64,000 nt of DNA from CALBPI01 sp942491885 (GCA_942491885.1 CALOCQ010000002.1:1178001-1242000); one strand, 5' to 3'. Shown: positions 52,593 through 62,582, counted from the first letter of the stretch. The notes: generated by a model not told the origin, from the letters alone. Numbers and translations are program-made.

Positions 52593-53969
52593 TTATTTCT
52601 TGGTCGGGCGCTCCCAGCCATCGATGCTGCGCTGGCGTCCGCGCTCGAGGGTCAAAGCGCCATCGGGCGCCGATTTGGAAATCGTCGAGCCCGCACCGAT
52701 AGTTGCGCCTTTGCCGATCTCGACAGGCGCCACCAGTTCAACCCCGGAACCAATGAATGCGTTATCGCCAATGATGGTCTGGTGTTTGTTGGCACCATCG
52801 TAATTGCAGGTAATAGTACCAGCGCCGACATTGACGTTGGTCCCGATCGTCGCGTCGCCGATGTAGGTCAGGTGATTCACTTTGCTACCGACGCCGATAT
52901 CACTCTTTTTGATTTCCACAAAGTTACCGACCTTCGCTTTTTCGGCGAGCCGGGTGCCGGGCCTCAGTCGCGCGAACGGGCCGATGATGCATTGAGCGCC
53001 AACCGTCGCAGCCTCGATAACCGAGTTTGCAAGAACCTCGGTGCCGTCACCAATACTGCTATCGGTAATGACGCAGTTAGGTCCGATATGTACACCCTCG
53101 CCGATAACGACACGCCCGATAAGTACGGCATTAATATCGATGAAGCTGTCACGACCACAACTAATGTCCCCACGCAGATCGATACGCGACGGGTCGGCTA
53201 ATTGCACTCCGGCCCGCATCAGAGATTCGGCGGCGCGGCGCTGGAATATGCGCTCGGCGGTCGCGAGTTGAATGCGATCGTTGATACCCAACATTTCATT
53301 TTCGGTTCCGGCCATCACGCCCTCGACGGCGATATCGTCGGCCACTGCAAGCCGCACGATATCGGTCAGATAATATTCGCCCTGGGCATTCTGGGGTCGG
53401 AGTTGCTCGAGCCAAACGGCCAGCAATTTCGCGGGCACGACGAATACGCCTGAGTTGATTTCACGCACCGCACGCTCATCTTCGGTTGCGTCTTTTTCCT
53501 CGACGATCCGATCGACTTGTCCATCAGCGGTTCGGATGATGCGCCCGTAGCCGGTCGGGTTGTCGAGAGAAACCGTGAGCACACCAACAGCGTTGTCTGC
53601 GGTCTTCTCGATCAGACGATTGACAGTTTCGGCGCGCAGCAATGGAACGTCGCCGCACAGAATCAACACGCGGCTGTTTGGATCAACAACCGGCATCGCC
53701 TGCTGCACGGCATGACCGGTACCGAGCTGTTCCGCTTGCAAGGCCCACTCAATATCGTGATCGGCGAAAGCGCTTTTGACGGCATCGCCACCGTGGCCAT
53801 AGATCACGACGGTGCGTTGCGCGGCGAGCGCGTCGGACATGTCGAGCACATGGGCGAGCATCGGGCGCCCCGCGAGCGGCTGCAGCACCTTTGGCAGAGC
53901 CGATTGCATCCGTGTGCCCTGACCCGCCGCCAGGATTACGATATTCAGGGGAGGCCGTGTTCTGTTCAT
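52593..53969 (-). CDS. glmU: bifunctional GlcNAc-1-P uridyltransferase / GlcN-1-P acetyltransferase
   Basis: A 458-residue enzyme. N-terminal pyrophosphorylase domain with LAAGQGTRMQSALPKVLQPL at residue 11, then a left-handed beta helix with hexapeptide repeats (IGDGTEVLANSVIEAATVG, VGAGTITCNYDGANKHQT) carrying the acetyltransferase site. It makes UDP-GlcNAc from the glmS product. ATG 53969 matches the normal N-terminus (MNRTRPPLNIVIL); the frame extends to 54116 but overlaps the divergent gene. Confidence 0.97.
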   Translation of the reverse strand: MNRTRPPLNIVILAAGQGTRMQSALPKVLQPLAGRPMLAHVLDMSDALAAQRTVVIYGHGGDAVKSAFADHDIEWALQAEQLGTGHAVQQAMPVVDPNSRVLILCGDVPLLRAETVNRLIEKTADNAVGVLTVSLDNPTGYGRIIRTADGQVDRIVEEKDATEDERAVREINSGVFVVPAKLLAVWLEQLRPQNAQGEYYLTDIVRLAVADDIAVEGVMAGTENEMLGINDRIQLATAERIFQRRAAESLMRAGVQLADPSRIDLRGDISCGRDSFIDINAVLIGRVVIGEGVHIGPNCVITDSSIGDGTEVLANSVIEAATVGAQCIIGPFARLRPGTRLAEKAKVGNFVEIKKSDIGVGSKVNHLTYIGDATIGTNVNVGAGTITCNYDGANKHQTIIGDNAFIGSGVELVAPVEIGKGATIGAGSTISKSAPDGALTLERGRQRSIDGWERPTKK

Positions 53970-54030
53970 TTGCCCATGATACCGCATGGATGTGTTGATT
54001 CGTGTGACGATGCGCACGTAGCATGATGTG

Positions 54031-54603
54031 ATGGTTATCAGATACGCATCGCGGCGGCGGACGCTGGCTGTCGGTCTCGGACTGGGGCTAATGCTCACCA
54101 GCGCCGGCTGCGACAACAGGGTTTACGTGCGCGACGGCGTAACCGACGGAGACCGATTCTCGCTGCCGGGCTATGTGTACGTCGATAGCGACCCGATTTT
54201 ACAAAGCTGGGTTGCCTATAGCCTTACGCGCAGCGTGTGCCAGCTCGAAATTGGCGGTGAAAACCCGGCAAGAAACTCGAGCTTTGACTGTGAGCGCATT
54301 TCGCGTGAGGCGCTGGTTGAGCGGTGGACGGATCTGGGTGGGGTTCCGGTTGTAACGCCCGACGCCGAAGTCGCGCAATCACCCGGCGCCCAGTACCTTG
54401 ATGAACTGCGGGCGGTATCAGGAGCGGGTTTTCTGGGCGAGTACGTTTGGGTTTATTTTGAGAGTCCTGACTGGCAACAGCCGCCGGATCTGGCGCTCCG
54501 CGAGTTCGGGCGATGGCGGGATGAGAATATCGGCCGACGTCATAAACCGAGAACTCAAATTGTCGGTTCATGGGGCTATATCGAGCCCGACAGCACGGAT
54601 TAG
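54031..54603 (+). CDS. lipoprotein, unknown
   Basis: A 190-residue protein with a lipoprotein signal (Arg-rich start, hydrophobic segment, lipobox LTSAGC), then a soluble domain with three further Cys and several Trp-rich stretches (VYVDSDPILQSWVAYSLTRS, LGEYVWVYFESPDWQ). Expected in the inner or outer membrane facing the periplasm. No family recognised. Start ATG 54031 (GTG 54028 also in frame). Divergent from glmU; its stop overlaps that of the convergent hydrolase. Confidence 0.65.
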   Translation: MVIRYASRRRTLAVGLGLGLMLTSAGCDNRVYVRDGVTDGDRFSLPGYVYVDSDPILQSWVAYSLTRSVCQLEIGGENPARNSSFDCERISREALVERWTDLGGVPVVTPDAEVAQSPGAQYLDELRAVSGAGFLGEYVWVYFESPDWQQPPDLALREFGRWRDENIGRRHKPRTQIVGSWGYIEPDSTD

Positions 54604-55295
54604 CCTATTAGCGCGAGACTACGCGCTATCTCCTCGGCGCATGCATCGGGGTTGGCCTGCAACAACAGATGCGGACCGTCGATTTTTACATGCCGGACAT
54701 CGGGCAGGTTATCGAGCAGGCTTTGCGAGTAACGTGGCCGCAAGACCCTGTCTGATGTCGCGTTGATCACGGTTACCGGTATGTCGATTGTGTGAAGAAA
54801 CGACGTGGCATCCATCTGCGACAGCGCCTGCATTCGACTTTGCGCGCTGCGTGCCGGCACAGCCCGCACCACATCAACGATCTCAAGAATCCTGTCGATT
54901 TTGTGCACGCCGTTAAGACAAAAGACGCGCAGGATCTGCTCGCTGACCGGTGGCGGCACGAACGACGCCAAGCGGAGTTTCTGCGCCAGCGACAACACCA
55001 AACCCAAAGGCGGTTTGGCGAACGTCGTCGACAGCACGGCACAGCGGTAGTCTCGATTGCCACGACGCAACAACTCCAGCGCGATAGGACCGGAGAAGGA
55101 TTCGGCGACCAGACAGACCGGATGGTCATCCGGAATTTGCGCCTCGGCACTATCGATGTAGTCGGACAATGACGCAAAATTATCGTAGGCGATACAGTGG
55201 GCCCGGTGATGCCCGTCCATTGAGGCAAGCAGTGGCCGGAACAGTTCACCGGTACCATCGAAGCCGGGCAGCAACACCAGTACAGGCTCGGTCAC
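54600..55295 (-). CDS. alpha/beta hydrolase
   Basis: A protein of about 231 residues. LLPGFDGTGELF is the oxyanion-hole region, AESFSGP the nucleophile elbow, and KIDGPHLLLQ carries the catalytic His, with Asp in NATSDRVLRP. It probably is an esterase or thioesterase of the BioH/YbfF kind. The start is uncertain: GTG 55295 directly precedes the conserved strand, while an ATG at 55406 would add 37 residues without similarity. A 4-base overlap joins its end to the lipoprotein gene. Confidence 0.75.
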   Translation of the reverse strand: MTEPVLVLLPGFDGTGELFRPLLASMDGHHRAHCIAYDNFASLSDYIDSAEAQIPDDHPVCLVAESFSGPIALELLRRGNRDYRCAVLSTTFAKPPLGLVLSLAQKLRLASFVPPPVSEQILRVFCLNGVHKIDRILEIVDVVRAVPARSAQSRMQALSQMDATSFLHTIDIPVTVINATSDRVLRPRYSQSLLDNLPDVRHVKIDGPHLLLQANPDACAEEIARSLALIG

Positions 55296-55542
55296 GACCG
55301 ATACACGTCCGCTTCGTTGGCTGATTTCTGCTTCACGATCATGGTGGTCCTGAGCTCGGCTTGTGACGGTCGGGCGAAGGGAGCCGACGCAATGGATTCG
55401 CGTCATTGGCAAGTCATCGATGTTACCCAGACTAACACGCAAGCCGACGCCGCCTGCGCTTATACAGGCGTCATGACCATCGTTAGTTTCGTGAATGCCG
55501 CGCGGATGCCGCGCGCAATCTGTGCCGCAACAGCGGCGCCGG

Positions 55543-55956
55543 CTAGCGGGCTTTCAGTTTCTGCGCGGCCCGATAACGGGCCTCGGCCTCGGCCAACTCA
55601 CGTTGTGCGCGCTGCAGGTCGGTCGCTTCTGACGCGCCTTTCAATGCCTCTCTTGCAGCTTCCCGGGCTTCAAGCGCCGCCGCTTCGTCGAGCTCATCGC
55701 CGCGCAGTGCCGTGTCGGCGAGCACGGTCACCATGTTTGGCTGAACTTCGATCATGCCGCCGGTGATATAGAAAAACCGCTCTTCGCCATCGGCGTCCTG
55801 CACGCGGACTTCACCCGCCCGTAGCGAGGTAAGCAACGGTGCATGACGCGGTGCGATACCGATCTCGCCCATCTGAGCTGGCGCGAACACCATGCCGGCT
55901 TCGCCGGAATAGATTTCGCCCTCTGCGGAAACGATGTCGACTTGCAGCATTGCCAT
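55543..55956 (-). CDS. atpC: ATP synthase F1 subunit epsilon
   Basis: A 137-residue subunit with the beta-barrel N-terminal domain (LQVDIVSAEGEIYSG, GEIGIAPRHAPLLT) and a C-terminal helical pair rich in Ala, Glu and Arg. It links the rotor to F1 and can inhibit ATP hydrolysis. Last gene of the atp operon, 3 bases after atpD. Confidence 0.96.
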   Translation of the reverse strand: MAMLQVDIVSAEGEIYSGEAGMVFAPAQMGEIGIAPRHAPLLTSLRAGEVRVQDADGEERFFYITGGMIEVQPNMVTVLADTALRGDELDEAAALEAREAAREALKGASEATDLQRAQRELAEAEARYRAAQKLKAR

Positions 55957-55959
55957 GTC

Positions 55960-57342
55960 CTAGTTCTTCATGCTCTTGGCTTTCTCGACCGCTTCTTCGA
56001 TCGAACCAACCATGTAGAACGCCTGTTCCGGCAAGTGATCGTAATCGCCATCGACGATGCCCTGGAAACCACGGATGGTTTCTTTCAGCGAAACGTATTT
56101 GCCTTCGGCGCCGGTGAACTGTGCCGCCACAAAGAACGGCTGCGACAGGAAGCGCTGGATCTTGCGAGCGCGCGTCACGGCCTGCTTCTGTTCTTCTGAA
56201 AGCTCGTCCATACCAAGGATGGCGATGATGTCCTGCAACTCTTTGTAGGTCTGCAAGACGGCCTGCACGGCACGCGCGCAGTTGTAGTGCTCATCACCAA
56301 TGATGTTCGGGTCGAGCAAGCGGCTGGTGGAATCCAGCGGATCAACCGCCGGGTAGATACCCAGCTCAGAAATCTGGCGTGACAGTACCAGCGTGGCGTC
56401 AAGGTGAGCAAAGGTGGCTGCCGGCGACGGATCGGTCAAGTCATCCGCAGGTACGTAGACGGCCTGGAACGAGGTGATCGAGCCGGTCTTCGTCGAGGTG
56501 ATGCGTTCCTGCAGAACCCCCATCTCTTCGGCCAGCGTCGGCTGGTAACCTACCGCTGACGGCATACGGCCGAGCAGCGCCGATACTTCGGTTCCGGCCA
56601 GTGTGTAACGGTAGATGTTATCGATAAACATCAGTACGTCGCGGCCCTCATCACGGAAGTACTCCGCCATCGTCAGGCCCGTCAGCGCTACACGCAAGCG
56701 GTTACCCGGAGGCTCGTTCATCTGGCCATAAACCAGCGCTACCTTGTCGAGTACGCCGGCTTCTTTCATTTCGTAATAGAAGTCGTTGCCCTCACGAGTA
56801 CGCTCACCAACACCGGCGAATACTGACAGACCATCATGCGCTTTCGCGATGTTGTTGATCAGCTCCATCAGCGTAACGGTCTTACCAACACCGGCACCAC
56901 CGAACAGACCGACCTTACCGCCCTTGGCGATTGGCATAATCAGGTCAATAACCTTGACGCCGGTCTCCAGCAGCTCGGTAGAGGCGGCCTGATCTTCGTA
57001 TGAAGGCGGATCGCGGTGAATCGGCATGCGCTCTTCGGTTTTGATCGGGCCGGCTTTGTCCTGCGGTGCACCGAGCACGTCCATGACGCGACCGAGGGTG
57101 GCCTGGCCAACCGGGACACTGATCGGCGCGCCGGTATTCTTGACCGCCATGCCACGCTTCATGCCCTCACTGGCACCCATCGCAATGGTGCGAACAACAC
57201 CGTCGCCCAACTGCTGCTGAACTTCCAGCGTCAGGTCTGTGTCTTCCATGACGAGTGCGTCGTAAATATTCGGGATCGCATCACGCGGGAATTCCACGTC
57301 GACGACAGCGCCGATAATCTGCACGGTCTTTCCAGTGCTCAT
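55960..57342 (-). CDS. atpD: ATP synthase F1 subunit beta
   Basis: A 460-residue catalytic subunit. Walker A GGAGVGKTV near residue 147, GERTREGND, the catalytic Glu loop and ALLGRMPSAVGYQPTLAEEMG are all present. ATG 57342 has GAGGA seven bases upstream and matches the normal N-terminus (MSTGKTVQIIG); a longer frame to 57387 would reach almost to atpG. Peripheral on the inner membrane. Confidence 0.98.
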   Translation of the reverse strand: MSTGKTVQIIGAVVDVEFPRDAIPNIYDALVMEDTDLTLEVQQQLGDGVVRTIAMGASEGMKRGMAVKNTGAPISVPVGQATLGRVMDVLGAPQDKAGPIKTEERMPIHRDPPSYEDQAASTELLETGVKVIDLIMPIAKGGKVGLFGGAGVGKTVTLMELINNIAKAHDGLSVFAGVGERTREGNDFYYEMKEAGVLDKVALVYGQMNEPPGNRLRVALTGLTMAEYFRDEGRDVLMFIDNIYRYTLAGTEVSALLGRMPSAVGYQPTLAEEMGVLQERITSTKTGSITSFQAVYVPADDLTDPSPAATFAHLDATLVLSRQISELGIYPAVDPLDSTSRLLDPNIIGDEHYNCARAVQAVLQTYKELQDIIAILGMDELSEEQKQAVTRARKIQRFLSQPFFVAAQFTGAEGKYVSLKETIRGFQGIVDGDYDHLPEQAFYMVGSIEEAVEKAKSMKN

Positions 57343-57396
57343 TCGTTTTTCCTCGATCAGTTCCGCAGCCGTAGCTGCTTGATTCAAAATTTGTCG

Positions 57397-58266
57397 TTAG
57401 CCACTGACGGCTGCCGCTCCGCCCACGATCTCGCTGATTTCCTGCGTGATCGATGCCTGGCGGGCCTTGTTGTATTGGAGTTGCAGCGAATCGATGATGT
57501 CGCCTGCGTTGTCCGTAGCGCTTTTCATGGCAACCATTTTCGCAGCCATTTCGCAGGCGAAGTTTTCAACCACGCCGCGATAAATCTGTGACTCAACGTA
57601 GCGCGTCAGGACATCATCCAGCAGCTCGCTCGCGTCAGGCTCGTAAATGTAGTCCCAGTATTTCTGCAAGCTGTCTTTGTGCTCGATCTCGCTGACCGGC
57701 AACAACGTGACTGACTGTGGCTTCTGGCTGATCGCACTGACGAATTCATTGTGCATCAGAAACAGCCGATCGATATCGGATTCGCTGTACTGGTCCAGCA
57801 TCACCTTGATCAGACCGAGCAGGTCGTTCATCTGCGGTTTGTCGCCAAGCTGGGTTACCGTCGCCGCGACCTTACCGCCGAGACGATTGAACAATTGCAC
57901 GGCTTTGGAGCCAATAAGCGCCAGCTCAACCTTCACGCCTTTTGCTTCCCATTCGGCCAGCTCACCGACGAGCTTCTTGAACAGGTTGACGTTAAGACCG
58001 CCACACAGGCCACGATCTGACGAGACGACGATATAGCCGACGCGTTTAACGTCACGCTCGTCGAGCCAGGGATGGCGATAGTCCGGGTTGGCTTCTGACA
58101 GGTGAGAGATGACGCGTCGGATGCGCTCAGCGTAAGGGCGTGATGCTTCCATCTGCGCCTGCGCCTTGCGGATCTTGCTCGCGGCCACCATCTCCATCGC
58201 GCGCGTGATCTTCTGCGTGCTCTTCACGCTCTTGATCTTGGTGCGGATTTCCTTTTCGTTTGCCAT
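57397..58266 (-). CDS. atpG: ATP synthase F1 subunit gamma
   Basis: A 289-residue rotor shaft subunit. Starts MANEKEIRTKIKSVKSTQKIT and ends with NKARQASITQEISEIVGGAAA, the two long helices of the coiled coil; SSDRGLCGGLN lies in the central domain. Located between atpA and atpD as usual. Confidence 0.97.
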   Translation of the reverse strand: MANEKEIRTKIKSVKSTQKITRAMEMVAASKIRKAQAQMEASRPYAERIRRVISHLSEANPDYRHPWLDERDVKRVGYIVVSSDRGLCGGLNVNLFKKLVGELAEWEAKGVKVELALIGSKAVQLFNRLGGKVAATVTQLGDKPQMNDLLGLIKVMLDQYSESDIDRLFLMHNEFVSAISQKPQSVTLLPVSEIEHKDSLQKYWDYIYEPDASELLDDVLTRYVESQIYRGVVENFACEMAAKMVAMKSATDNAGDIIDSLQLQYNKARQASITQEISEIVGGAAAVSG

Positions 58267-58302
58267 GCTCTTGTCCGGTTCTGTGGTCGGTCAGTAAAAA
58301 GT

Positions 58303-59844
58303 CTAGTAGACGCCGGTCGACTTAAAGCCATCAAGCGCTTCGCGCATACCGGTTTGTATTTCTTCACTGAAGTCGCCCGTGCTGTTGATCTTCTCAACCA
58401 GCTCGGCAAAGGTTGAATTCGCGAAATCGTGCATGGCTTCTTCGTAGTCGACGACCTTCTCAACAGGCACGCTGTCGAGATAGCCTTCGTTAGCCGCGAA
58501 CAATGACAGTGCCATCTCGCCGACCGACAACGGAGAATACTGTTTCTGCTTCATCAGCTCGGTAACGCGTTGGCCGCGCTCGAGCTGTTTACGTGTCGCC
58601 TCATCGAGGTCAGACGCAAACTGCGCGAATGCCGCGAGCTCACGATACTGCGCCAGCGCCAGTCGAACACCGCCACCCAGCTTCTTGATGATCTTGGTCT
58701 GCGCCGAACCACCTACGCGTGATACGGACAAGCCGGCGTTGATCGCCGGGCGAATACCGGCGTTGAACAGATCGGTCTCCAGGAAGATCTGGCCATCGGT
58801 AATCGAGATCACGTTGGTCGGTACGAACGCGGATACGTCACCGGCCTGGGTTTCGATGATCGGCAATGCGGTCAATGAACCGGTCTTGCCGGTGACCTTG
58901 CCACCCGTCTGCTCTGCAACGAACTCCGCGTTGACGCGTGATGCGCGCTCGAGAAGACGTGAGTGAAGATAGAAAACATCACCCGGATACGCTTCGCGGC
59001 CTGGCGGACGACGCAGCAATAATGAGATCTGGCGATAGGCCTGAGCCTGTTTGGTCAGATCGTCGAAAATAATCAGCGCGTCTTCGCCGCGATCGCGGAA
59101 GAACTCGCCCATTGATGTGCCGGAGTACGGCGCAATGTATTGCATCGCCGCAGACTGCGCCGCGGAGGCGTTGACGATGATCGTGTGATCCATCGCGCCT
59201 TCTTCTTCGAGCTTACGAACGACAGCAGCGACAGAGGAGTCTTTCTGGCCGATGGCGACGTAGATGCACTTAATGCCGGTGCCTTTCTGGTTAATGATCG
59301 CGTCAATTGCGACGGCAGTCTTACCGGTCTGGCGGTCACCAATGATCAGCTCACGCTGGCCACGTCCGACGGGCACCATCGCATCGATCGCTTTCAGGCC
59401 GGTCTGTACCGGCTGATCGACCGATTTACGATCGATAACGCCCGGCGCCTGTTTCTCGATAGGCGAGGTCTGGTCGGTCTTAACCGGACCTTTACCGTCC
59501 ATCGGCTCGCCGAGCGAGTTCACTACGCGTCCGAGCAGCGCTTCGCCGACCGGGACTTCCAGGATACGGCCGGTCGTCTTAACCGTGTCACCCTCGGAGA
59601 TGTGTTTGTAGTCGCCAAGGACAACAGCACCGACCGAGTCATGCTCGAGGTTCAGCGCAAGGCCAAACGTGTTGCCGGGAAACTCCAGCATTTCGCCGTA
59701 GCGGGCATCGGCCAGGCCGTGTACGCGGGTAATACCATCGGATACAGCGATAACCGTACCGACATCGCGCGCCTCGGCGGCAGCATCGAAGTTCTCGATT
59801 CGTTCTTTAATCAGATCACTGATCTCAGACGCTTTAAGTGACAT
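58303..59844 (-). CDS. atpA: ATP synthase F1 subunit alpha
   Basis: A 513-residue regulatory nucleotide-binding subunit. P-loop GDRQTGKTA near residue 170, FRDRGEDALIIFDDLTKQA and the GRPP.REAYPGDVFYLHSRLLER segment are present. Starts MSLKASEISDLIKERIENF. Full length for the family. Confidence 0.98.
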   Translation of the reverse strand: MSLKASEISDLIKERIENFDAAAEARDVGTVIAVSDGITRVHGLADARYGEMLEFPGNTFGLALNLEHDSVGAVVLGDYKHISEGDTVKTTGRILEVPVGEALLGRVVNSLGEPMDGKGPVKTDQTSPIEKQAPGVIDRKSVDQPVQTGLKAIDAMVPVGRGQRELIIGDRQTGKTAVAIDAIINQKGTGIKCIYVAIGQKDSSVAAVVRKLEEEGAMDHTIIVNASAAQSAAMQYIAPYSGTSMGEFFRDRGEDALIIFDDLTKQAQAYRQISLLLRRPPGREAYPGDVFYLHSRLLERASRVNAEFVAEQTGGKVTGKTGSLTALPIIETQAGDVSAFVPTNVISITDGQIFLETDLFNAGIRPAINAGLSVSRVGGSAQTKIIKKLGGGVRLALAQYRELAAFAQFASDLDEATRKQLERGQRVTELMKQKQYSPLSVGEMALSLFAANEGYLDSVPVEKVVDYEEAMHDFANSTFAELVEKINSTGDFSEEIQTGMREALDGFKSTGVY

Positions 59845-59856
59845 GTCTCGTTCCTT

Positions 59857-60414
59857 TTACTTGGCGAGAGACGCGGACAGCCGATCAAGCTGCGCACGTA
59901 CCGAGCCGTCGATGACGAAATCGCCGGCGCGAATAATTGCACCGCCGATCAGGTCTTCATCGGTTGCCGTAGTGGCGTTAATTTTGTTGCCCAGACGCGC
60001 CTGTAGCGCGCTGACAATGGTTTGCTTCTGCGCATCATCAATCGGACTGGCCGTGGTGATCGTCACCTCGACGATATTCTCTGCGGCGGACTTCAGTGCC
60101 TCGAAGCGCTCGGCGATCTCCGGCAGCACGCCGAGCCGGTCGTTTTCGATCAGCAAGCGCAGCAAGTTGGTGCCATCGCTGCCGCCAGCCAAAGACTTCG
60201 CAGCAGGGATATCCGCGAAAATGGACTGCAACAGCTCTACAAGGCGCTTATCGCTCACTTTCGGGTTGTCGATCAGCCGCGCGATCGAGGGGTCATCAAC
60301 CACGAGGCCGGCTGCCTGCAGTGCACCGGACCAATCACCCAGCGCATTGCCGGATTGCGCGAGATCGAATATCGCCTGTGCGTAGGGCCGCGCCAGTGTG
60401 TGCTTGTCTGCCAT
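59857..60414 (-). CDS. atpH: ATP synthase subunit delta
   Basis: A 185-residue stator subunit (OSCP homologue). It has the YAQAIFDLA start and the C-terminal segment SVRAQLDRLSASL. It joins F1 to the b subunit stalk. It lies 12 bases upstream of atpA. Confidence 0.95.
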   Translation of the reverse strand: MADKHTLARPYAQAIFDLAQSGNALGDWSGALQAAGLVVDDPSIARLIDNPKVSDKRLVELLQSIFADIPAAKSLAGGSDGTNLLRLLIENDRLGVLPEIAERFEALKSAAENIVEVTITTASPIDDAQKQTIVSALQARLGNKINATTATDEDLIGGAIIRAGDFVIDGSVRAQLDRLSASLAK

Positions 60415-60431
60415 ATCGTGTTACCGGCCGC

Positions 60432-60905
60432 TCAGATCTGGCCTGCCATATCGGCAAGCAGGTCCTGATGGGCTTTGTCATCGATTTCGCGCTTCAGAAT
60501 CTTCTCGGCGCCGGCAATAGCGATCGCCGACACCTGACCACGCAGCTCTTCGCGAACGCGGTTGGTTTCCTGCGCGATCTCTGCCTGCGCGGCGTGCAGC
60601 TGACGCTCACGTTCGCGCTGGCCTTCGGCTTTGCCTTCCGAGATGATTTCGTTCGCACGTGCCCGCGCCTGGTCGAGGATTTCCGCGGCCTGACCGCGCG
60701 CCTCGTTGACGAGTTCGTCGACGCGGGACTCGGCCTTGGCCAGGTCCTGCTGACCGCGTTCTGCGGCGGCGAGACCATCGGCAATTTTCTTGCGGCGCTC
60801 TTCGACGGCTCCCATCAAAGGCGGCCAGACTTTCGTCATGACCACCCAGACGAACACCAGGAAGGTGACCATCTGGCCGAGCAGTGTCCACATTGAGATT
60901 GTCAC
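60432..60905 (-). CDS. atpF: ATP synthase F0 subunit b
   Basis: A 157-residue stator stalk protein. One N-terminal membrane helix with LLGQMVTFLVFVWVVMTKVWPPLM, then a long charged helix. The start is GTG 60905, with GGGAG seven bases upstream, and matches the enterobacterial N-terminus in length; ATG 60893 is an alternative. Confidence 0.95.
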   Translation of the reverse strand: MTISMWTLLGQMVTFLVFVWVVMTKVWPPLMGAVEERRKKIADGLAAAERGQQDLAKAESRVDELVNEARGQAAEILDQARARANEIISEGKAEGQRERERQLHAAQAEIAQETNRVREELRGQVSAIAIAGAEKILKREIDDKAHQDLLADMAGQI

Positions 60906-60952
60906 GTTAGCGCTCCCTTATGCCTGTCCGTGATGTTTCGCAGAAAAGGTCA

Positions 60953-61219
60953 TTACCCGGAAACGGCAGCGATAAGCGGATTAGCGAACAGCAACAGTGC
61001 GGCAAACGCGACGCCAATAATTGACAGCGCATCGAGCAGACCCGCGATGATGAACATACGTACCTGCAGCATGCCGGCCAGCTCGGGCTGACGCGCAGCG
61101 CCTTCCAGAAACTTGCCACCCAACAGGCCGAAACCGATACCGGTACCGAGCGCTGCGAAGGCGAAAATAAGACCGACAGCGATAGCGGTGCTGCTTTGGA
61201 TTTGCGCGATAAATTCCAT
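60953..61219 (-). CDS. atpE: ATP synthase F0 subunit c
   Basis: An 88-residue hairpin of two membrane helices with the RQPEL loop. The ion-carrying carboxylate is Asp in GLLDALSIIG; the residues typical of sodium-type rings are not seen, so it is a proton-type ring. ATG 61219 has TAGGAG five bases upstream; the frame extends to 61234. Confidence 0.97.
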   Translation of the reverse strand: MEFIAQIQSSTAIAVGLIFAFAALGTGIGFGLLGGKFLEGAARQPELAGMLQVRMFIIAGLLDALSIIGVAFAALLLFANPLIAAVSG

Positions 61220-61268
61220 TGTGACTCCTAACAATTACTCTTTTGATGAGTGAAACAGTGACTGAAAA

Positions 61269-62048
61269 CTAGTGCTTCTCGTAGGCCAGGCTTAAATAGA
61301 CCACGGTCAGCGTCATAAAGATAAAGGCTTGCAACGGGATCACCATGATGTGGAACAATGCCCACAGGCTGCCCGGGATCCAGTTGACGTAGAACGGCAA
61401 CATGGCGATCAGGATGAAGATGAGCTCCGCCGCGTACAGGTTGCCGAACAGTCGCATGGCCAGCGAGATCGGCTTCGCGATCAGCTCGACAATATTGAGG
61501 ATCAGGTTGAACGGCACCAGGATCGGGTTTTTGCCGAACGGGTGGAACAGCATTTCGGCGCCGAAACCGCCCCAGCCCTTACCTTTTACGCTGTAAACAA
61601 ATATCAGTATCAGCACGGTCAGCGACAGGCCAAACGTGGCGTTCGGGTCGGCCGACGGGACAATACGCAGATACGGGATGCCGGACAGCTCGGCCGCGTA
61701 AGGCAACAGGTCGACGGGCACGATATCCAGCAGGTTCCAGAACAGCACGAGCACGAATATCGTCAGCGCGAGCGGCGCGACGAATTGGCGCGGGCCGTGG
61801 AAACTTTCGCGAACCGAGTCATCAATGAATTCGAGAATCATCTCGATGAATGCCTGAAACTTGCCCGGAACACCAGCGGTAACGCGGCGCGCAGCCATCC
61901 AGAAAATGCCGACAAACAAAAAGCCGCACACCAGCGAGAAAAACATGGTGTCGATGTGCAACGTCCAGATGCCGTCACCGACAGTCAAATGCTGTAGATG
62001 ATGCGAGACGTATTCTGTCGGGGTCCGGTTTTCTGAGCCGCTAGCCAT
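61269..62048 (-). CDS. atpB: ATP synthase F0 subunit a
   Basis: A 259-residue membrane subunit with five to six helices. The essential Arg is in SLAMRLFGNLYAAEL, and the last helix carries the usual Gln in IPLQAFIFMTLTVVYLSLAYEKH. It forms the proton channel against the c ring. Confidence 0.97.
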   Translation of the reverse strand: MASGSENRTPTEYVSHHLQHLTVGDGIWTLHIDTMFFSLVCGFLFVGIFWMAARRVTAGVPGKFQAFIEMILEFIDDSVRESFHGPRQFVAPLALTIFVLVLFWNLLDIVPVDLLPYAAELSGIPYLRIVPSADPNATFGLSLTVLILIFVYSVKGKGWGGFGAEMLFHPFGKNPILVPFNLILNIVELIAKPISLAMRLFGNLYAAELIFILIAMLPFYVNWIPGSLWALFHIMVIPLQAFIFMTLTVVYLSLAYEKH

Positions 62049-62122
62049 CCGATCGCTTCACTCTTGTTCTGTGTTCATCACATCCGCACCTTATATATAG
62101 GGGCGAACACGTCCGTATAAAG

Positions 62123-62506
62123 TTACTCGTCTGCTTTTCCCGTCGCGTCGCTGAAACTCCAGAGGAGAGCAGCGAAGAACACCAGCAGCGTCGCCGCAAA
62201 GGTGCTCAAAAACGGCAAAAACAAATCGCTGAAATACTTGGCCACCAGGCCAAACATCAAAGCCGCCGCCATCAGCTTAAAAGCTTCGGCGCGATAAAAT
62301 GCCGCCACAATCACTTGTGGCGGCGCAAATTCCGTCCGGGAAAAAACCCGTGCCATGAAATGAAAGCTGAGTAGCGCGCTACCCAGTCCACCAGCAAAGG
62401 CCGCGAGGCCAGCCGGTACGCTTTCAATCAGCCAAACAATCGCCCCGACACACCCGATAACTGCCTGCCACGCTACGATGCGGGCGGGGACAGCGCTTAA
62501 ACGCAC
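62123..62506 (-). CDS. atpI: ATP synthase subunit I
   Basis: A 127-residue membrane protein with four helices, first gene of the atp operon, of the poorly conserved AtpI type that assists c-ring assembly. SFHFMARVFSR and FYRAEAFKL are family-like segments. The start is GTG 62506 with GGAG six bases upstream, 40 bases from the predicted transcript start. Confidence 0.9.
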   Translation of the reverse strand: MRLSAVPARIVAWQAVIGCVGAIVWLIESVPAGLAAFAGGLGSALLSFHFMARVFSRTEFAPPQVIVAAFYRAEAFKLMAAALMFGLVAKYFSDLFLPFLSTFAATLLVFFAALLWSFSDATGKADE

Positions 62507-62553
62507 TGTTCTCTCCTTGCTGTTTTACGGGCCGAGGGCGACTAAGCAGCGGA

Positions 62554-62582
62554 AGTATAATGGCTCTTGTGCGCTGCGGCAA
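62554..62582 (-). promoter_or_regulatory. sigma70 promoter of the atp operon
   Basis: On the minus strand TTGCCG (62582-62577), a 17-base spacer and TATACT (62559-62554) form a good sigma70 promoter; transcription should begin near 62546, about 40 bases before atpI. The remaining gap to the EAL gene at 62786 holds T-rich stretches without clear boxes for the plus strand. Confidence 0.65.
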